Assembly: GCA_020726505.1 (NCBI GenBank)
Contig: JAHLEZ010000016.1
Coordinates: 186,001-250,000 of the forward strand
Reading direction: 5' to 3'
Origin: Leptodontidium sp. MPI-SDFR-AT-0119
Lineage: Eukaryota; Ascomycota; Leotiomycetes; Helotiales; Leptodontidiaceae
Length of the DNA stretch: 64,000 bases
Under the pieces are notes generated by a model. It was not told the DNA's origin. It ran no database searches and saw nothing but the letters and a program-made list of their open reading frames with translations. Position numbers and translations under genes: made by a program. Below, one piece after another: positions 34,145 through 46,000 of the stretch (position 1 is the stretch's first letter; each line of letters opens with the position of its first letter).

Positions 34145-34393
34145 TGTGACGACTGTCGCTGCCCAGAGCCTCATTTCCACTGGCTCCACTTAGTACTGCC
34201 CGATCGGGACGTACCGAGATTACTATAGTACTAAGTATATTAATCTCTTATATATAGACTTCTTCTCTCCTTACTTTCTTTCCTTTATAATTGTAGATTC
34301 TAAGTTAATACTTAGTATTATTATATGTCTCTTGTGTTAATATGTGAGGCGTTAGTTACACGTGATTGCCGTCTTTCTAGGGCAAGCGTCACA
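34145..34393 (+). repeat. Gypsy 5' LTR
   Basis: 249 bases; inverted termini TGTGACG/CGTCACA. Differs from the 3' LTR at only a handful of positions, mostly C/T or G/A transitions, meaning a recent insertion or RIP after insertion. Confidence 0.95.
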
Positions 34394-37300
34394 TTATCTA
34401 TAACTCTTTTTAACCCGTCTAAAAAGACAGTAAATATCCTCCGCCCCCTAATTCTCCTGTGAGTAATTACGACCTAAAAGCTCAAATATAAGAAAGGCCT
34501 ATACTAAACTATTGTAACTTAACAAATAGTAGTATTAAAACCCTTACTAACAGCGAAGTCAACATCTACTTCGCTACTATTACCTTTATTCTCCTCCCCG
34601 ACTTCTGCCTCTACACGACGAAGTCGAAATCCTCTCTTCGCCGGACCTCTCCCTTTAACTCGACAAGTCAAGCCGAAGGTCGTCCCTCCTTTAATAAAGT
34701 GATCCGCTATAGACGACGCCGATATGTCGTCTGCCTCTTCTTCTATCCCCCTACCTGACTCTCCTGATGCTAACACTCCTAGAACTAACACACCTAGTGT
34801 CGGCCCTAGCCAAATAACGAGTTAGTACACGCCAAGGAGTAGTATAGAGCCTCTAAGGATACATATAGGAGAGACACTATAGGAAAGCCGACTCCGCATT
34901 TTAGAAGAGCAACTCACGGAGAGTCGTATAAAGAACTAGCGGCTAAAGCTGTCTCTTTAACAACAGCGACTTACAATCGACGAGCCTCTGCCACGCAGAT
35001 CTACCCCTAGATCTGTGACTTTCTAAGAAGGAGACACACCCCTTTATCCCTTAATTAAAAAGACTCCTACCCCCGAGCTAGACAAAGGCAAAGGTAAGGC
35101 ATAGAGTGCTCCTGACCTTAGTGGACCATTAGACGACAATAGTGAAGACGGCTACCGACTACCTCTCATCCCTCGCCGCCGCTCCCCCTCTTTCTTTAGG
35201 ATGTCCTAGATGTCTATGGCCTCACGAATCAAGAAGATCCTTAACTTAAACGACAAGCTTTTAGACGGCATTAGCTATAGTTTACGTTTATAGGAAGTCT
35301 AAGTCTAAAACGCCTTACGCTAGTATAACTAATACTTCGTCGACGACGATTACTAGAAAGACTAGCTACTAGTATAAACAAAAGGAATAGCTCGCATATT
35401 CCTAGAACTCTCCTTCTTGTCTCTGACACTTAACGACGATAGAAACCTCTTAGATACACTTAATCTAGTTAATTAAGTAGTCAAATTCTTGACTAACCTT
35501 TATAAGTAATAAATAGCGCGTAACCTTTACTTTACGTTAAAGATAAAACCCGTAAGACAAACTTTTTAAGAGTTCTATTACTAGTTTAAGACTCTTATTA
35601 GTTAAGGCGGCGTAACTAATAAGTTAATCCTCAAAATAAACTTATAAGACAAGCTCTTATCCCGCCTACACAAGTAACTGTTTTATAAGTATTAGAGAGT
35701 TAAAACCTTAGAAGAGTATATAAAAGTAGTTTAAGCTGAGGACTAAGGACAGATCGTAGAGAGTATTATTTACGCTAGTTACTTTAGCCCCTTAGTAATA
35801 AGTATAAATTCCTATCCCTAGTCTTAAGTTAATATCTCCTTAAGAACTACGGGAAAGTCACACTAAGCTTTCACTGCTTTTTCGTCTTAGTGACGAGAGA
35901 TTAACTAACCCCTAAGTTAAAAAATCTCTATACGAGCCGACACACCTCGTGCTTAAACACTAACGAATACCCCTCAGCATTTCTCTTAGAGACTTCCTAG
36001 TCGTGGCTATGCCTTTTATGTTAACGAAATAGAAGTAGGCGCTAACGACAGTAGTCTTATGTCTAATAGTTAAGCTATAGACGACAATAATAACTTACTA
36101 GTAAAGGAACTTACTCCACAAGTAAAAGACTTAACCTAAGAAAAGGCTCCTTCTTAAGTATAGTACAAGATATACGATATCTTGACCTTACGAAGTTTCT
36201 TAGTAAACTAATACTTACTACTTATATTACTTTCTCTAAGAATAAACTTACGTATAAGTTGCCTGTACTTCTTAATTTTAGAGTTAATAATTATTATTTT
36301 ATTAATTACTCTCTTTTAAAGTCTTTTTCTTTCTTCTTAAAACCTTTACTTTACTTACTACCTTCACTTGTCCTTATTAAAGGATTTAATAGTTAAACTA
36401 ATTAAACTATTAGCCACTATATTACATTGAATTTAATAGTTAATAAGTGTCTATAATCGTTTACTCCTTTCTTAATTACTTACTTAGGAAACTATAGAGT
36501 AATTATTAGAAGATCATAGCTAGAGTATTACGAAGTGCTCTTAAATGCCGCTAAACGACGGCTCATTTGGCTATCAGACTACCCCCTAACAGTAAGTTAT
36601 AGTAAGTTAATTAAGGTCTAAGACTTACGTATATATAAGATTCACTAACGCCACTAGCGCGACGCCGAGTGTAGAGACGCTAAGTTACGTGAATTTTAAA
36701 GCCGCTATAATCCCCAACCTCTTGAGTCGACTTCGACAACTAATTCACTACCTTCAGACCTTACACTAGGCATAAATACGATAGACACTACAGAATACAC
36801 TTACACTGCTCTCCCTCGAATATCACTAAGTTATATAAGACAGACGTGTGTCTTGCCTTATTAATAGTCTCGATTCCGTGACACATATTATTCCCGTGAC
36901 TTATTCTATTCTACGATTAGATTAAAAAATCGGAGTATACGTCAACGACTCTTCTACTTCCCCGACAAGCCTAGAACTTATTATTATTAGCTCCTCGACT
37001 GTTATTAAGTCCAAAAAACTAGTGATTATATTAATAGAAAATTAAACCCGGCATCCCGCGTAGTATAGTCGAATTATACTAGATGCCGAAGATGCCAATT
37101 CTACGGATACACAGTTGTCGAGCCTACACTTACAGCTAATCTCTAACCACAGAACTACTGTAAGTCGTGAAAGGAAAGATTAAGGAAACCTGCTACAGTC
37201 GTACTAGAAGTATAGAGTCGAGAATTTATACCCCCCTAGAGTAGAGCCAACGGCGCTAGTAGAGGAAATTCACTCCCCTGTCTCTTTGACACTTAATATT

Positions 37301-40300
37301 ATATTTACTTCTTTTTTCCCTCTTATTTTAAGTATAAAATCCCTTATATACTCTTTACTTTCTTCTTTTAATATACCCTTATAGTTATTTTATAATAAAG
37401 TATATAGTAGCCTCTAGAAGTAGCCACGCCGTTGTTTTAATTAGAGAAATTACGCTAATAATAAATTCTATATTAATCTCCGAGAGTTAGAAATACTTAG
37501 ATCCGCGCTTCTCAGGCGTATAGCACCGCCCCCAGTTAATCCCCGATATTAGTATTACTATTAAACTTACCTTTGTTATAAATCCTCTATATACCGCAGA
37601 ACTCTCGCATTAACAAGTGCGACATATAATAAAGCCTAGAGAGCGCGTGTACTTTACTACTAACAGTTCTTTACTTTAGCCAAGAAGTATATTAAATAAC
37701 TAGCCTAGTCGACATATATAACCGTCCCCACGACTAGATAATATATATATCTCTACTAAACTGGCCCAAATAGAAGTTACTAAGCCAGAGAGAACAACCG
37801 CTGAGTTTTTATACCCCCGGGACTAGACTGACTCCCCCTAATTCGCTCTTTCCACGTATAGAACGCATACTAAGGATTACGCCAATTCACTTCGGAAGAT
37901 ACAAACGCAGCTTTCTCTCGCACACGACTTAACTACAAATGCCTTTATTTCTCTTAAAGTCCGTACTACATATTAAAAACATTATCATAAGAAGACTCAC
38001 TGGCGCTCCGCCGTGGAGATCTTTTCGATTGGCGCTGTAGCGTTTCACATGACGATTAAACAGAAGTCTAGAGATAAGATATTCGTAGTGACTCTTCAAG
38101 AGATTAATGCCTTAATTAATTAAAAAAGCCAAGAGTAAGAGAAAGCCGCTGTTATATCAGTTCTAACTGTCGAACTTACTTATTGTCGCTAATTAGTTAT
38201 ATAGTTTGCACTTTTTATTTAAGAGTTAGACACTAAACTAATAATTCCCTTAGAATACATTAATTAAACTCACGTATTCTTTAAGGCAGAAAGTGATATT
38301 CTTCCCCCTTATCGCTTGTATAATCACAAAATTGAACTAGAAAGAGAGGGTGAGAAAGCACTTAAGTATTCGCTATTATATAAGATGTCGGCTAAAGAGC
38401 TTAAGGCTGTCAAAGAATATATCACAGATAACTTAAACAAAGGATTTATTAAGCCGTCTTAAGTATTATTCGCTGCCCCTATTCTCTTCGTTAAGAAGCT
38501 GAATAGCTCTTTACGGTTATATATTAACTTCTGGGTACTAAATTCCCTCACTCAAAAGGACCGATACCCCCTACCTCTAATTAATAAGACGCTAACATAT
38601 ATAATTAACGCTCGCATCTTTACTAAATTAGATATTTGTCAAGCTTTCTACTAAATCCGAATAGACTTAATATCAGAGGAGTACACTACCTTCCGCACAA
38701 GATATGGCGTATATAAGTACAAAGTTCTTCTATTTGGCCTGACTAATAGCCTTACTACTTACTAGCGCTACATAAACGATATTCTCTTCGATTACCTTAA
38801 TGATTTCTATATAGTATACTTAGACGACATTCTTATATACTCTAAGGACCCCCTATAATATTAGCTCTATATTAAAAAGGTACTTTAACGCTTACACGAC
38901 GCTAGGTTATAGGCCGACCTAAAGAAATGTAAGTTTAGAGTAATATAAACTAAGTACCTAAGATTTATTATATTAACTTCTGGCCTAAAAGTTAATCCCG
39001 AGAAGGTCTCTGTCGTTCGTGAGTAGACTTACCCTAGCTTTATTAAAAGTATATAGTCCTTCTTTAGTTTTTATAACTTCTACTAGAGATTTATCCGCGA
39101 CTATAGTATTATAACGAAACCTCTTATTTAATTAACTAAGAATAACATTCCCTTTTACTTTACTACAGAATGTAAAGACGCCTTCGACCTCTTAAAATAT
39201 ACTCTCACGTCCGCGCCTCTCTTAAGATATTACTAATAAGACTTACCTTACCTCCTAAAGACGGATACTAATAATAGTGTTATAGCCAGAGTCCTTTCTT
39301 AATAGTATAGTAACGACTAGTTCCCTATTACTTTCTTTTTAAAGACTATACTACTTACTAAGCTTAATTATATAATACACGATAAAGAGATACTAGCTAT
39401 TATTAGATCCTTTGGGCACTAGTATATTAAGTTAACAGGAGCCTCTTACTAAGTCCGTGTCGTGACAGACCACAAGGCCTTAAAATACTTTATAACCTTT
39501 AAGTAATTAAATACTAGATAAATATAATAGGCAAAGCTTCTAGCGGACTATAATTTTATAATTACGTATTACCTTAGAATTTATAACCCCCTAGTAGACG
39601 CACTTTCCCGCAAGCTAGACGAGTTAGACTAATAGAACTTTACGAAGAAGACTTAACGCCTTTAATAACTCCTACGCTAAGACTAAGTTGACCTTAGCTT
39701 GTTATCTATAGAGTTGCGGCCGCCTGACGACGCTGACGCGCTAGTGGCCGATATTAAGCTCGCTGCCCTCACACTAATATTCTCTGTTATATAATAAATC
39801 CTAGAGGCTAATCGCGCTACTTCTTCCTTATAAACTTTACGTAAATAAGCTGTATTAGACTCTCTAGGTAGACTTAGCCTAGTGAGTAACCTCTTGCTCC
39901 ACGACGGCCGCCTCTTAGTCCCTAATGTCGATTACTTCTGAACCCTCCTTATTAGAGAAGTCTATGATCGAGTTACTACAGTGTACCCTGGTGCTAAGAA
40001 GACGATCTAAATACTCTCTTCTCAGTACTAGTAGCATAGAATTACGTCTATAGTTTAGTAGTACTACTATAACTATTATATTTGCCGACGAATTTAAGTC
40101 CCCTAGGATAAAAAGCCCGGATTCCTTTATCCTCTCCTTGTTCTGTCTTAACTATAAGAATATATTATAGTAGGCTACTACTCCTTTAATAAAGACAAAC
40201 ACAGATTCGATAACGTCCTCGTTTTTATTAATAAATTTAATAAATAAGTTATTAATATCCCCTGCTAAAAGACAATAGATACTCAGAAGCTAGCTATTAT

Positions 40301-41296
40301 ATATATATATTATATATATCGTTACTTTAGCGCTCCCTTGACTATTACTTCTAATAGAGGCCCCCAATTTGTCTCTAAGTTTTAGACCGCCCTTGGCAAG
40401 ATTCTCGGAACTAAGAGACAGCTGTCCGCTATTGACTACCCCTAGACAGATAGTCAAACCGAAGTGTATAACTAATTCCTATAGAGACGACTCTGACCCT
40501 TCGTTATATACTACTAAGACGACTAGTTAAAGTACCTCCCTATCATAGACTACGCCTAGATGTCCCTCCCACACGATTCCCTAGGGGGACTCTCTCTATT
40601 TGAGGTAGTCCATAGATACGCACCACGCACGGATTAGGACTAGAAAATTGACTTGCCAGACTCAGCTACCCCCGCTGACAAGTTAAACACTCAACAAGCC
40701 AAGATAGCCAGGTCCTACAACGCCTCTCGCCGCGATGTCGACTTTGATAAAGACAGCCTAGTCTGGCTTGACATGCGCTACTTCAAGACACTCCGTCTAT
40801 CTAAGAAGTTAAATATGCCAACTAATGGACTATTTAGAGTACTCGAGAAGGTAAGACACTTATACTGCCTGGAATTGCCAGCGAGTATAAAGGTCTACAA
40901 CGTTTTTCCGGCTAGTAAGCTTCGCCGGGACCCCAACGATCCTTTATTAGGCCAAGTACAGGATGCCCCCCCGCCGATTAACATTACAGGCGACGACGAG
41001 TGAGAACTAGAAGAAGTTCTTGCCTACTATAAGAAGGGTAAGACTCTATCCTACCGCGTTACTTGGCTTAATTAAGACGTTAATTTAGACTAGTATAACG
41101 CTTCCGACCTCAAGTATACGCCGCATAAAGTCAGGGATTTCCACCTCAGTCACCCCGAGTAAGTAAGACCCCCTATTAAGCTACCTGAATAGATTAAAGC
41201 ATAAGAAGATAATGTTAACGACTACGACGACTTCAATAGCGACAAGGAGATAGACTAACACTTAAGGACGAGCTTTTTCCGGAGGGGGGGGGGTAG

Positions 41297-41545
41297 TGTG
41301 ACGACTGTCGCTGCCTAGAGCCTCATTTCCACTAGCTCCACTTAGTACTGCCCGATCAGGACGTACCGAGATTACTATAGTATTAAGTATACTAATCTCT
41401 TATATATAGACTTCTTCTCTCCTTACCTTCTTTCCTCTATAGTTATAGATTCTAAGTTAATACTTAGTATTGTTATATGTCTCCTGTGTTAATATGTGAG
41501 GCGTCAGTTACACGTGATTGCCGTCTTTTTAGGGCAAGCGTCACA
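41297..41545 (+). repeat. Gypsy 3' LTR
   Basis: 249 bases, partner of 34145-34393; preceded by the polypurine run and followed by the duplicated ACACG. Confidence 0.95.
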
Positions 41546-41550
41546 ACACG

Positions 41551-41830
41551 AGCTAATTAAAATAACAACACGGGTAAATTATAAGGCATGCCAGGGAAGA
41601 AGGTATTAAGACCTACCTTAACTAAAGAAGAGAATAACTTTTAATAAAGTCGCACTAAATAGCCAATTAGGGACGAGAGTTGTCTCTTAATACAGGTGCA
41701 AACAATGTGTAATTCATCTTTGTAAAAAAAAACAATTGCTTTGCGTTATATTATAGTAATTAGGTGTAAAATACACTGAATTTTTATGTTTACCTATAAT
41801 TTTAGTGTTCCTCGCTAAATTTAGGGTGCG
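41551..41830 (+). pseudogene. piggyBac-like transposase 1, 3' part and tail
   Basis: Directly after the duplicated ACACG the reading continues ELIKITTRVNYKACQGRR, consistent with the basic tail of the transposase interrupted at 34139. The rest is A+T-rich non-coding sequence leading to TATCCCAAGAAGTGGC near 41840, the subterminal repeat also seen near 43790 in inverted form. Confidence 0.6.
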
Positions 41831-43864
41831 GCGGGGTCTCGCTATCCCAAGAAGTGGCATGCCCACATTTTAGCCCCTTGGCGGGTCCCCACCAAAAAAA
41901 AGGATGTAAACAAACTAATCAATAACTATTATAACTTTACCTAAAATACGTACAATTACGATAGAAGATATTTAACCTAATTTTACCGATCTTGCGACTA
42001 CGAGGCCTAACTTAAATCTCGTGACTAAAGTGGGAACTAGGTTTATATTAATAGAATTGCCCCCTTTTAGTTATACTATTAACCTACCTTCGCATGTCAC
42101 GCTAAAAAACGCCTTTAGTATATTTAAGCTTTTTTTTATAAAAGAGCAGTTACAAATTATATGTGACTATACGAACTAGCGCCAGGAGCAGGTACTATTC
42201 CCCGATACACCCGGATCGAGAGCCTGGGACTAGAGGCCTATGGTTTTAAGTAAAGCATATAACTATTTAGGCATCCGGATATGTATAGGGATATATAAGA
42301 AGGACGGCTTTCCCAACTACTAAAAACAACCAAATATTACATAGCCTAGTCACTAAGTCAGGGATGTTATAAGCCTCCGGCGATTCTAGGCAATAAATAA
42401 GGCGTTTAGGCTATGTACGGCGGATCCGGATTATAATATTTAGGCTGTCTTCGATCGATTAGAGCCTCTTAACACACATATTCGGGAGGTGTCTAGAGAG
42501 CTATAGAGCCCGGGCAAAGATATAACTATCGATGAAGCTATATCACGGTTCTAGGGCCGCTCTCTTAATACATTAAAGATCCCTAGGAAGCCTATCGAGT
42601 AGGGCTACAAAATCTAGGTCTTAGCTTAAATAAGATACTTCTACGACTAGGTTTTTTATAGGAAAGGGACTAAGAAAGACGTATCCGGAAACCAGCAAGG
42701 CCCTTAAAAGATCGCCCGACCTAAAGCCCTTAGGAAAAACACTTCGTCAGCAGTAGTAGCTTATCTAATAAACCGACTTCCAGATCTCGGGACAAGACAT
42801 ATCGTGTACCTCGACAACTTGTTCACGAATCTTAAGCTTTTATAATACGGTAAAAAACGTGGCTAGGGTACTACAGGTACATGTACTACTAAATCTGGTA
42901 TCTTAAAGAAGTTCAGCGAGATAAAAGCCTAAGATGCGAAGAAGGATAAGATTCCCTAAGGTAACTTGTAAGTAACAGCTACTCCGGATAACGAAATTAA
43001 TATAATAGCCTAGAAAGACAATGCTTTAGTGCTCTCGATGTCTACGGCGTCTGATGCGTTAAAGAGAATCAAGAAGCTACGACGCCGGCCTTCAGAGACC
43101 TCTTCGGCGGCTAAGACAACACGTGTCCCCTTTAGTACGCATGCTCGAGTATAATTAGAGATTCTTAAGTACGAGAAGTTATATAACTATAAGATAAGAG
43201 CTGTAAACCGCGGAAATTAGCTTAAGGTCACTAATAAGTTAGAGATAATATGTCGAATAGGTGGCCACTAATCTCTCGTCACGTGGGTCGAAGATATAGC
43301 TTTCTATAACGCCTATTTAATCTCTAAATACTCTCCGGTGCCAAAGGCAGACCGGTGGACCGATTAGACAGTTTTCCGCACAGAGATTATAAAGCAGTAC
43401 TTCCAAATTACTAAGCAACTCGACCGAAAGAGAAAGCGACTCTTTATAAGCTTTATAACACCTGTTTTAAATGTGCCTGTACAGAAACATACTCTTATAC
43501 GACTAAACAGCCGAAGAGAGTGCGTCGTGTGTAAAAAGGAGGGCCTTGCAAAGGGTATAAAAAAGAGGGTGCTAGGAGAGCTTTTAGTTAATATGCCGGC
43601 GAATTTCAAAGGGTCTAGCTACAGGAAAACTTCCTCCTTTAGTTGTAGGGAGTGTGATATTTGCCTTCGTAAAGATAACACTTGCTTTGCTCGATTCCAT
43701 AGCCCTGAATAAAGATAATTACCTTAGATAGGTGAAATCGACTGATTTTGGTGGTAATTTGGCACTAAAATGTGTTAAGCGAGATGCCACTTCTTGGGAT
43801 AGGGGCTTTCAGTGGCCTATTTTTCTGGCAGTTGGGGGGATAGACCTAGAAATGTCCCCCTTAA
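41830..43864 (+). mobile_element. piggyBac-like element 2, RIP-inactivated
   Basis: The transposase frame (about 41950-43712) contains EPLNTHIREVSREL, ITIDEAISRF, LKIPRKPIE, YLINRLPDLGTRHIVYLDNLF (second catalytic D block), IIAWKDNALVLSMST and a C-terminal cysteine-rich end RRECVVCKKEGL...CRECDICLRKDNTCFARFHS. This is the usual piggyBac layout: DDE_Tnp_1_7 plus cross-brace zinc-binding tail. W appears as TAG repeatedly. The last 240 bases of the tail (43473-43712) are still open. Inverted subterminal sequence TATCCCAAGAAGTGGCAT is at 41838 and, reversed, at about 43783; TTAA at 43861. Confidence 0.82.
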
Positions 43865-46000
43865 TAGAATCATCATACACACCAACTATCACTTCTTTTC
43901 AGGCATGGAGCCCTATTCCTAGTATAAACCCATTTCTTTTTGCCTAATTTAAGTACTGCGTGCCCTACGTGTTCTCGTTTTTGCTCTTTTTAGTTAGTCT
44001 ATCCTCGGACATCTCGGGAAAGACTAGATCGTTCTTTACACCATCCCCCACTTTATAATCCAGAATCTCTTTTTTAACGGCGGTCTCGTAGTAAGGATAT
44101 CCTTAATCGTATAATAATCCCTCAGTGCACCGGCTAAAAGATAATAACTAGTAAAAACAAGACGCCGTTAGCGAAAAGGGGAGGCGCAGGCTTTAGCCTC
44201 TTATATAGCGCATGTTTTGGTTTATATATGAACTGTTAGCAACCCACCTAAGCTTTAAAACAACGAATAATCTTGACTTACTTTTTGGGAGTATCTTCTA
44301 TGCCTTTAGCAAATTCTCTCTTAAACCCTATCTTAATCTCTAGCTCTTTGCCTTTTTGTACAACTATGCAAACGAGGTCCTATTAGATATAATTAATAAT
44401 GCAGATATCCTTATATTTTCATTTTAAGCTTAGTATCTGACCTTGAACTTCGCCTTACATATCTCTTATAACCTTGCAAAAGTATAGCAATGCAACTTTA
44501 ATAAGGCACTTAAATCTACGCGGCATCCTTCGTAAACGTAGTTGTAGTAATCACGCTACTGAAACAACTCCTTTATATTAACGTAGTTCTCTATCGTAAA
44601 GAACATAAGTGCTACTTCTAGTTTAGACAGGCTAATCAATTTCGGGAGCTTATCTTTGATATACTTTCTCACTCGTTAGTAAACATATTATCGGTAACTA
44701 TTTTAGCGTAGGAAGGCTGGTAAGTGTACTTATAAGAGCTATTAAGTTATAAACGTCTTAGGGAATAATGCGGCTAGTCTTCCGCGTATACATTGATATC
44801 AATTTTCGTATCTTAATCCGTACTATGTTAATAATTGGTATTTCATTTACTTTATCTAACTTCCCGGGGGTTAAGAGTTTAATAGCCTTAGCGATGTGCT
44901 TCGCAATATTTATATAATATATATTTAAGCCTATAAATTTCCTCTTATACCTAGTGCGTATTAGTGTTTTCTATACTAGTCTCGGGTTTGCAATGTTACT
45001 AACGTACGCTAGCCAAAATTCCCATATCTTATCGTATTATAGTTTGTTAGTGTCTTCCTTAAGGCTTTTATAAACGAGATCGTTATTAATACCGGATTTA
45101 TCCTCGGAAAGCCCTTTCTCTAGGGCCGCATTCATTTGCTCATTTAGATTTAGTCCTCTCTAATTTAGTTCATCCAGCTCGGTGCTTATAATATGCGGTT
45201 TAGTGGAAAGTCCTTGTAAGATAGGTAAGTAAAAGATAATTGTTGGATTTCATGTGATCCAAGAGTCTCGTGAATATCGAATGCTCTAGAAGCATTGATT
45301 TGTAAAGGCATGGAAGGCTCTAAAGCCTTTAACTCATGTATATAAACCTACTCTCACTTTACCTTTAGACGAATGAGGCACGCAAATACAAGAATTTGAC
45401 AATAATAAGAAGGTGAAAGATAATAAGAGAGTAAAAAGGTAAAAGATAGAAGATAATAAGAAGATAGAAAACGATAAGAAGATAAAAGATAAGTAAGTTA
45501 AGTAAAAGTAACCCGCGATCTTACTAAGCCTCTAATAAGGTTTCGATAAGGCAATACAGAATTTGCATTAACGTAAAGGCGAGAAGACACGATAGCAGGA
45601 GATGTGCCTCTCGATTATATAAAGGTAAGTATAATAAGAAGCTTAGAGAGGAAAAAAGCAAAGTCCAATTTTAAATTAGGCAAGGTAAATATTTGGGATC
45701 CCTAGCTAGGGAAAGAGGGGGGCCTTTTCGAGCCCCTCGTTAAAAGTTAACGATTTCTAATAAGCGTATGAATAGGGAGGTAAGCAGGCCTAAGCACACC
45801 TAAGCACACCTAACACGAAGCTAAGCCGGGCCTAAGCCGAGCCTAAGCAAGGCGGCGCTACTCACGTAAGACATATGGATGGGAAATGGAAACATTTCCG
45901 TGGTATAACACGTTCGTGCTTATACAATATCTTTTTGCTGATTATACTTCTATAAGCGACGACATCGCGATATAACCCTTTTAAACCACGAGGTGCGCCT
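43865..46000. other. Degraded DNA: unidentified coding-like traces, simple repeats
   Basis: 44220-45230 read on the minus strand gives long stop-interrupted coding-like stretches (for example INNDLVYKSLKEDTNKL near 45050, LLKLHCYTFARLYEICKAKF near 44460) that I cannot assign; they have the W/Q-to-stop look of a RIPed mobile-element protein. 45243-45262 is a perfect short stem (TTGGAT...ATCCAA) in a TGTTGGATTT context that could be an LTR start. 45410-45515 is a purine-rich AAGATAA-type simple repeat. No intact gene. Confidence 0.4.
45789..45848 (+). repeat. Spaced CCTAAGC repeats
   Basis: CCTAAGC or a close variant at 45789, 45799, 45809, 45820, 45831 and 45842, about every 10-11 bases. It is the A-containing counterpart of the CCTGAGC array at 5941-6001. 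It lies 150 bases downstream of the NLR gene's 3' end. Confidence 0.65.

Larger units (their letters stand above)
34145..41545 (+). mobile_element. Complete Ty3/Gypsy chromovirus, RIP-inactivated, TSD ACACG
   Basis: 7,401 bases. LTRs of 249 bases at 34145-34393 and 41297-41545, both TGTGACG...CGTCACA, nearly identical; ACACG duplicates at 34140-34144 and 41546-41550. A purine run (GGA plus ten G, 41281-41293) precedes the 3' LTR. The gag half (34.5-38 kb) is hard to read. 38330-39000 shows reverse transcriptase (FIKPS, VKKLNSSLRLYINF, YPLPLI, FTKLDI, YLDDILIYSKD at about 38815); 39160-39610 RNase H (RVVTDHKALKYF, NPLVDALSRK); 39950-40640 integrase (RVTTVYPGAKKT, SNRGPQFVSKF); then an open end 40653-41003 and a chromodomain to about 41160 (LEEVLAYYKKGK, YRVTWLN, SDLKYTPHKV, FHLSHPE). 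Dozens of W-to-TAG codons. Confidence 0.95.
32433..43864 (+). mobile_element. Nested piggyBac-like region bounded by TTAA
   Basis: Outer edges: TTAA at 32433-32436 followed by TATTCCCCCAACTGCCAGAA (32454-32473), and at the right TTCTGGCAGTTGGGGGGATAG (about 43822-43842) before CCCCC and TTAA (43861-43864). These are inverted versions of each other. Inside are two degraded piggyBac transposase regions (32603-34139 resumed at 41551, and about 41950-43712) and a whole Gypsy element. TTAA is the piggyBac target. Inner boundaries between the two copies (about 41800-41920, around TATCCCAAGAAGTGGCA) are not resolved. Confidence 0.7.

Noticed and set aside
34519..34791. 90-aa minus-strand frame inside the Gypsy element
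   Set aside because: It is antisense to the gag region of a plus-strand retroelement; an overlap artefact.
43364..43609. 81-aa minus-strand frame
   Set aside because: Antisense to the zinc-binding tail of the piggyBac-like transposase.
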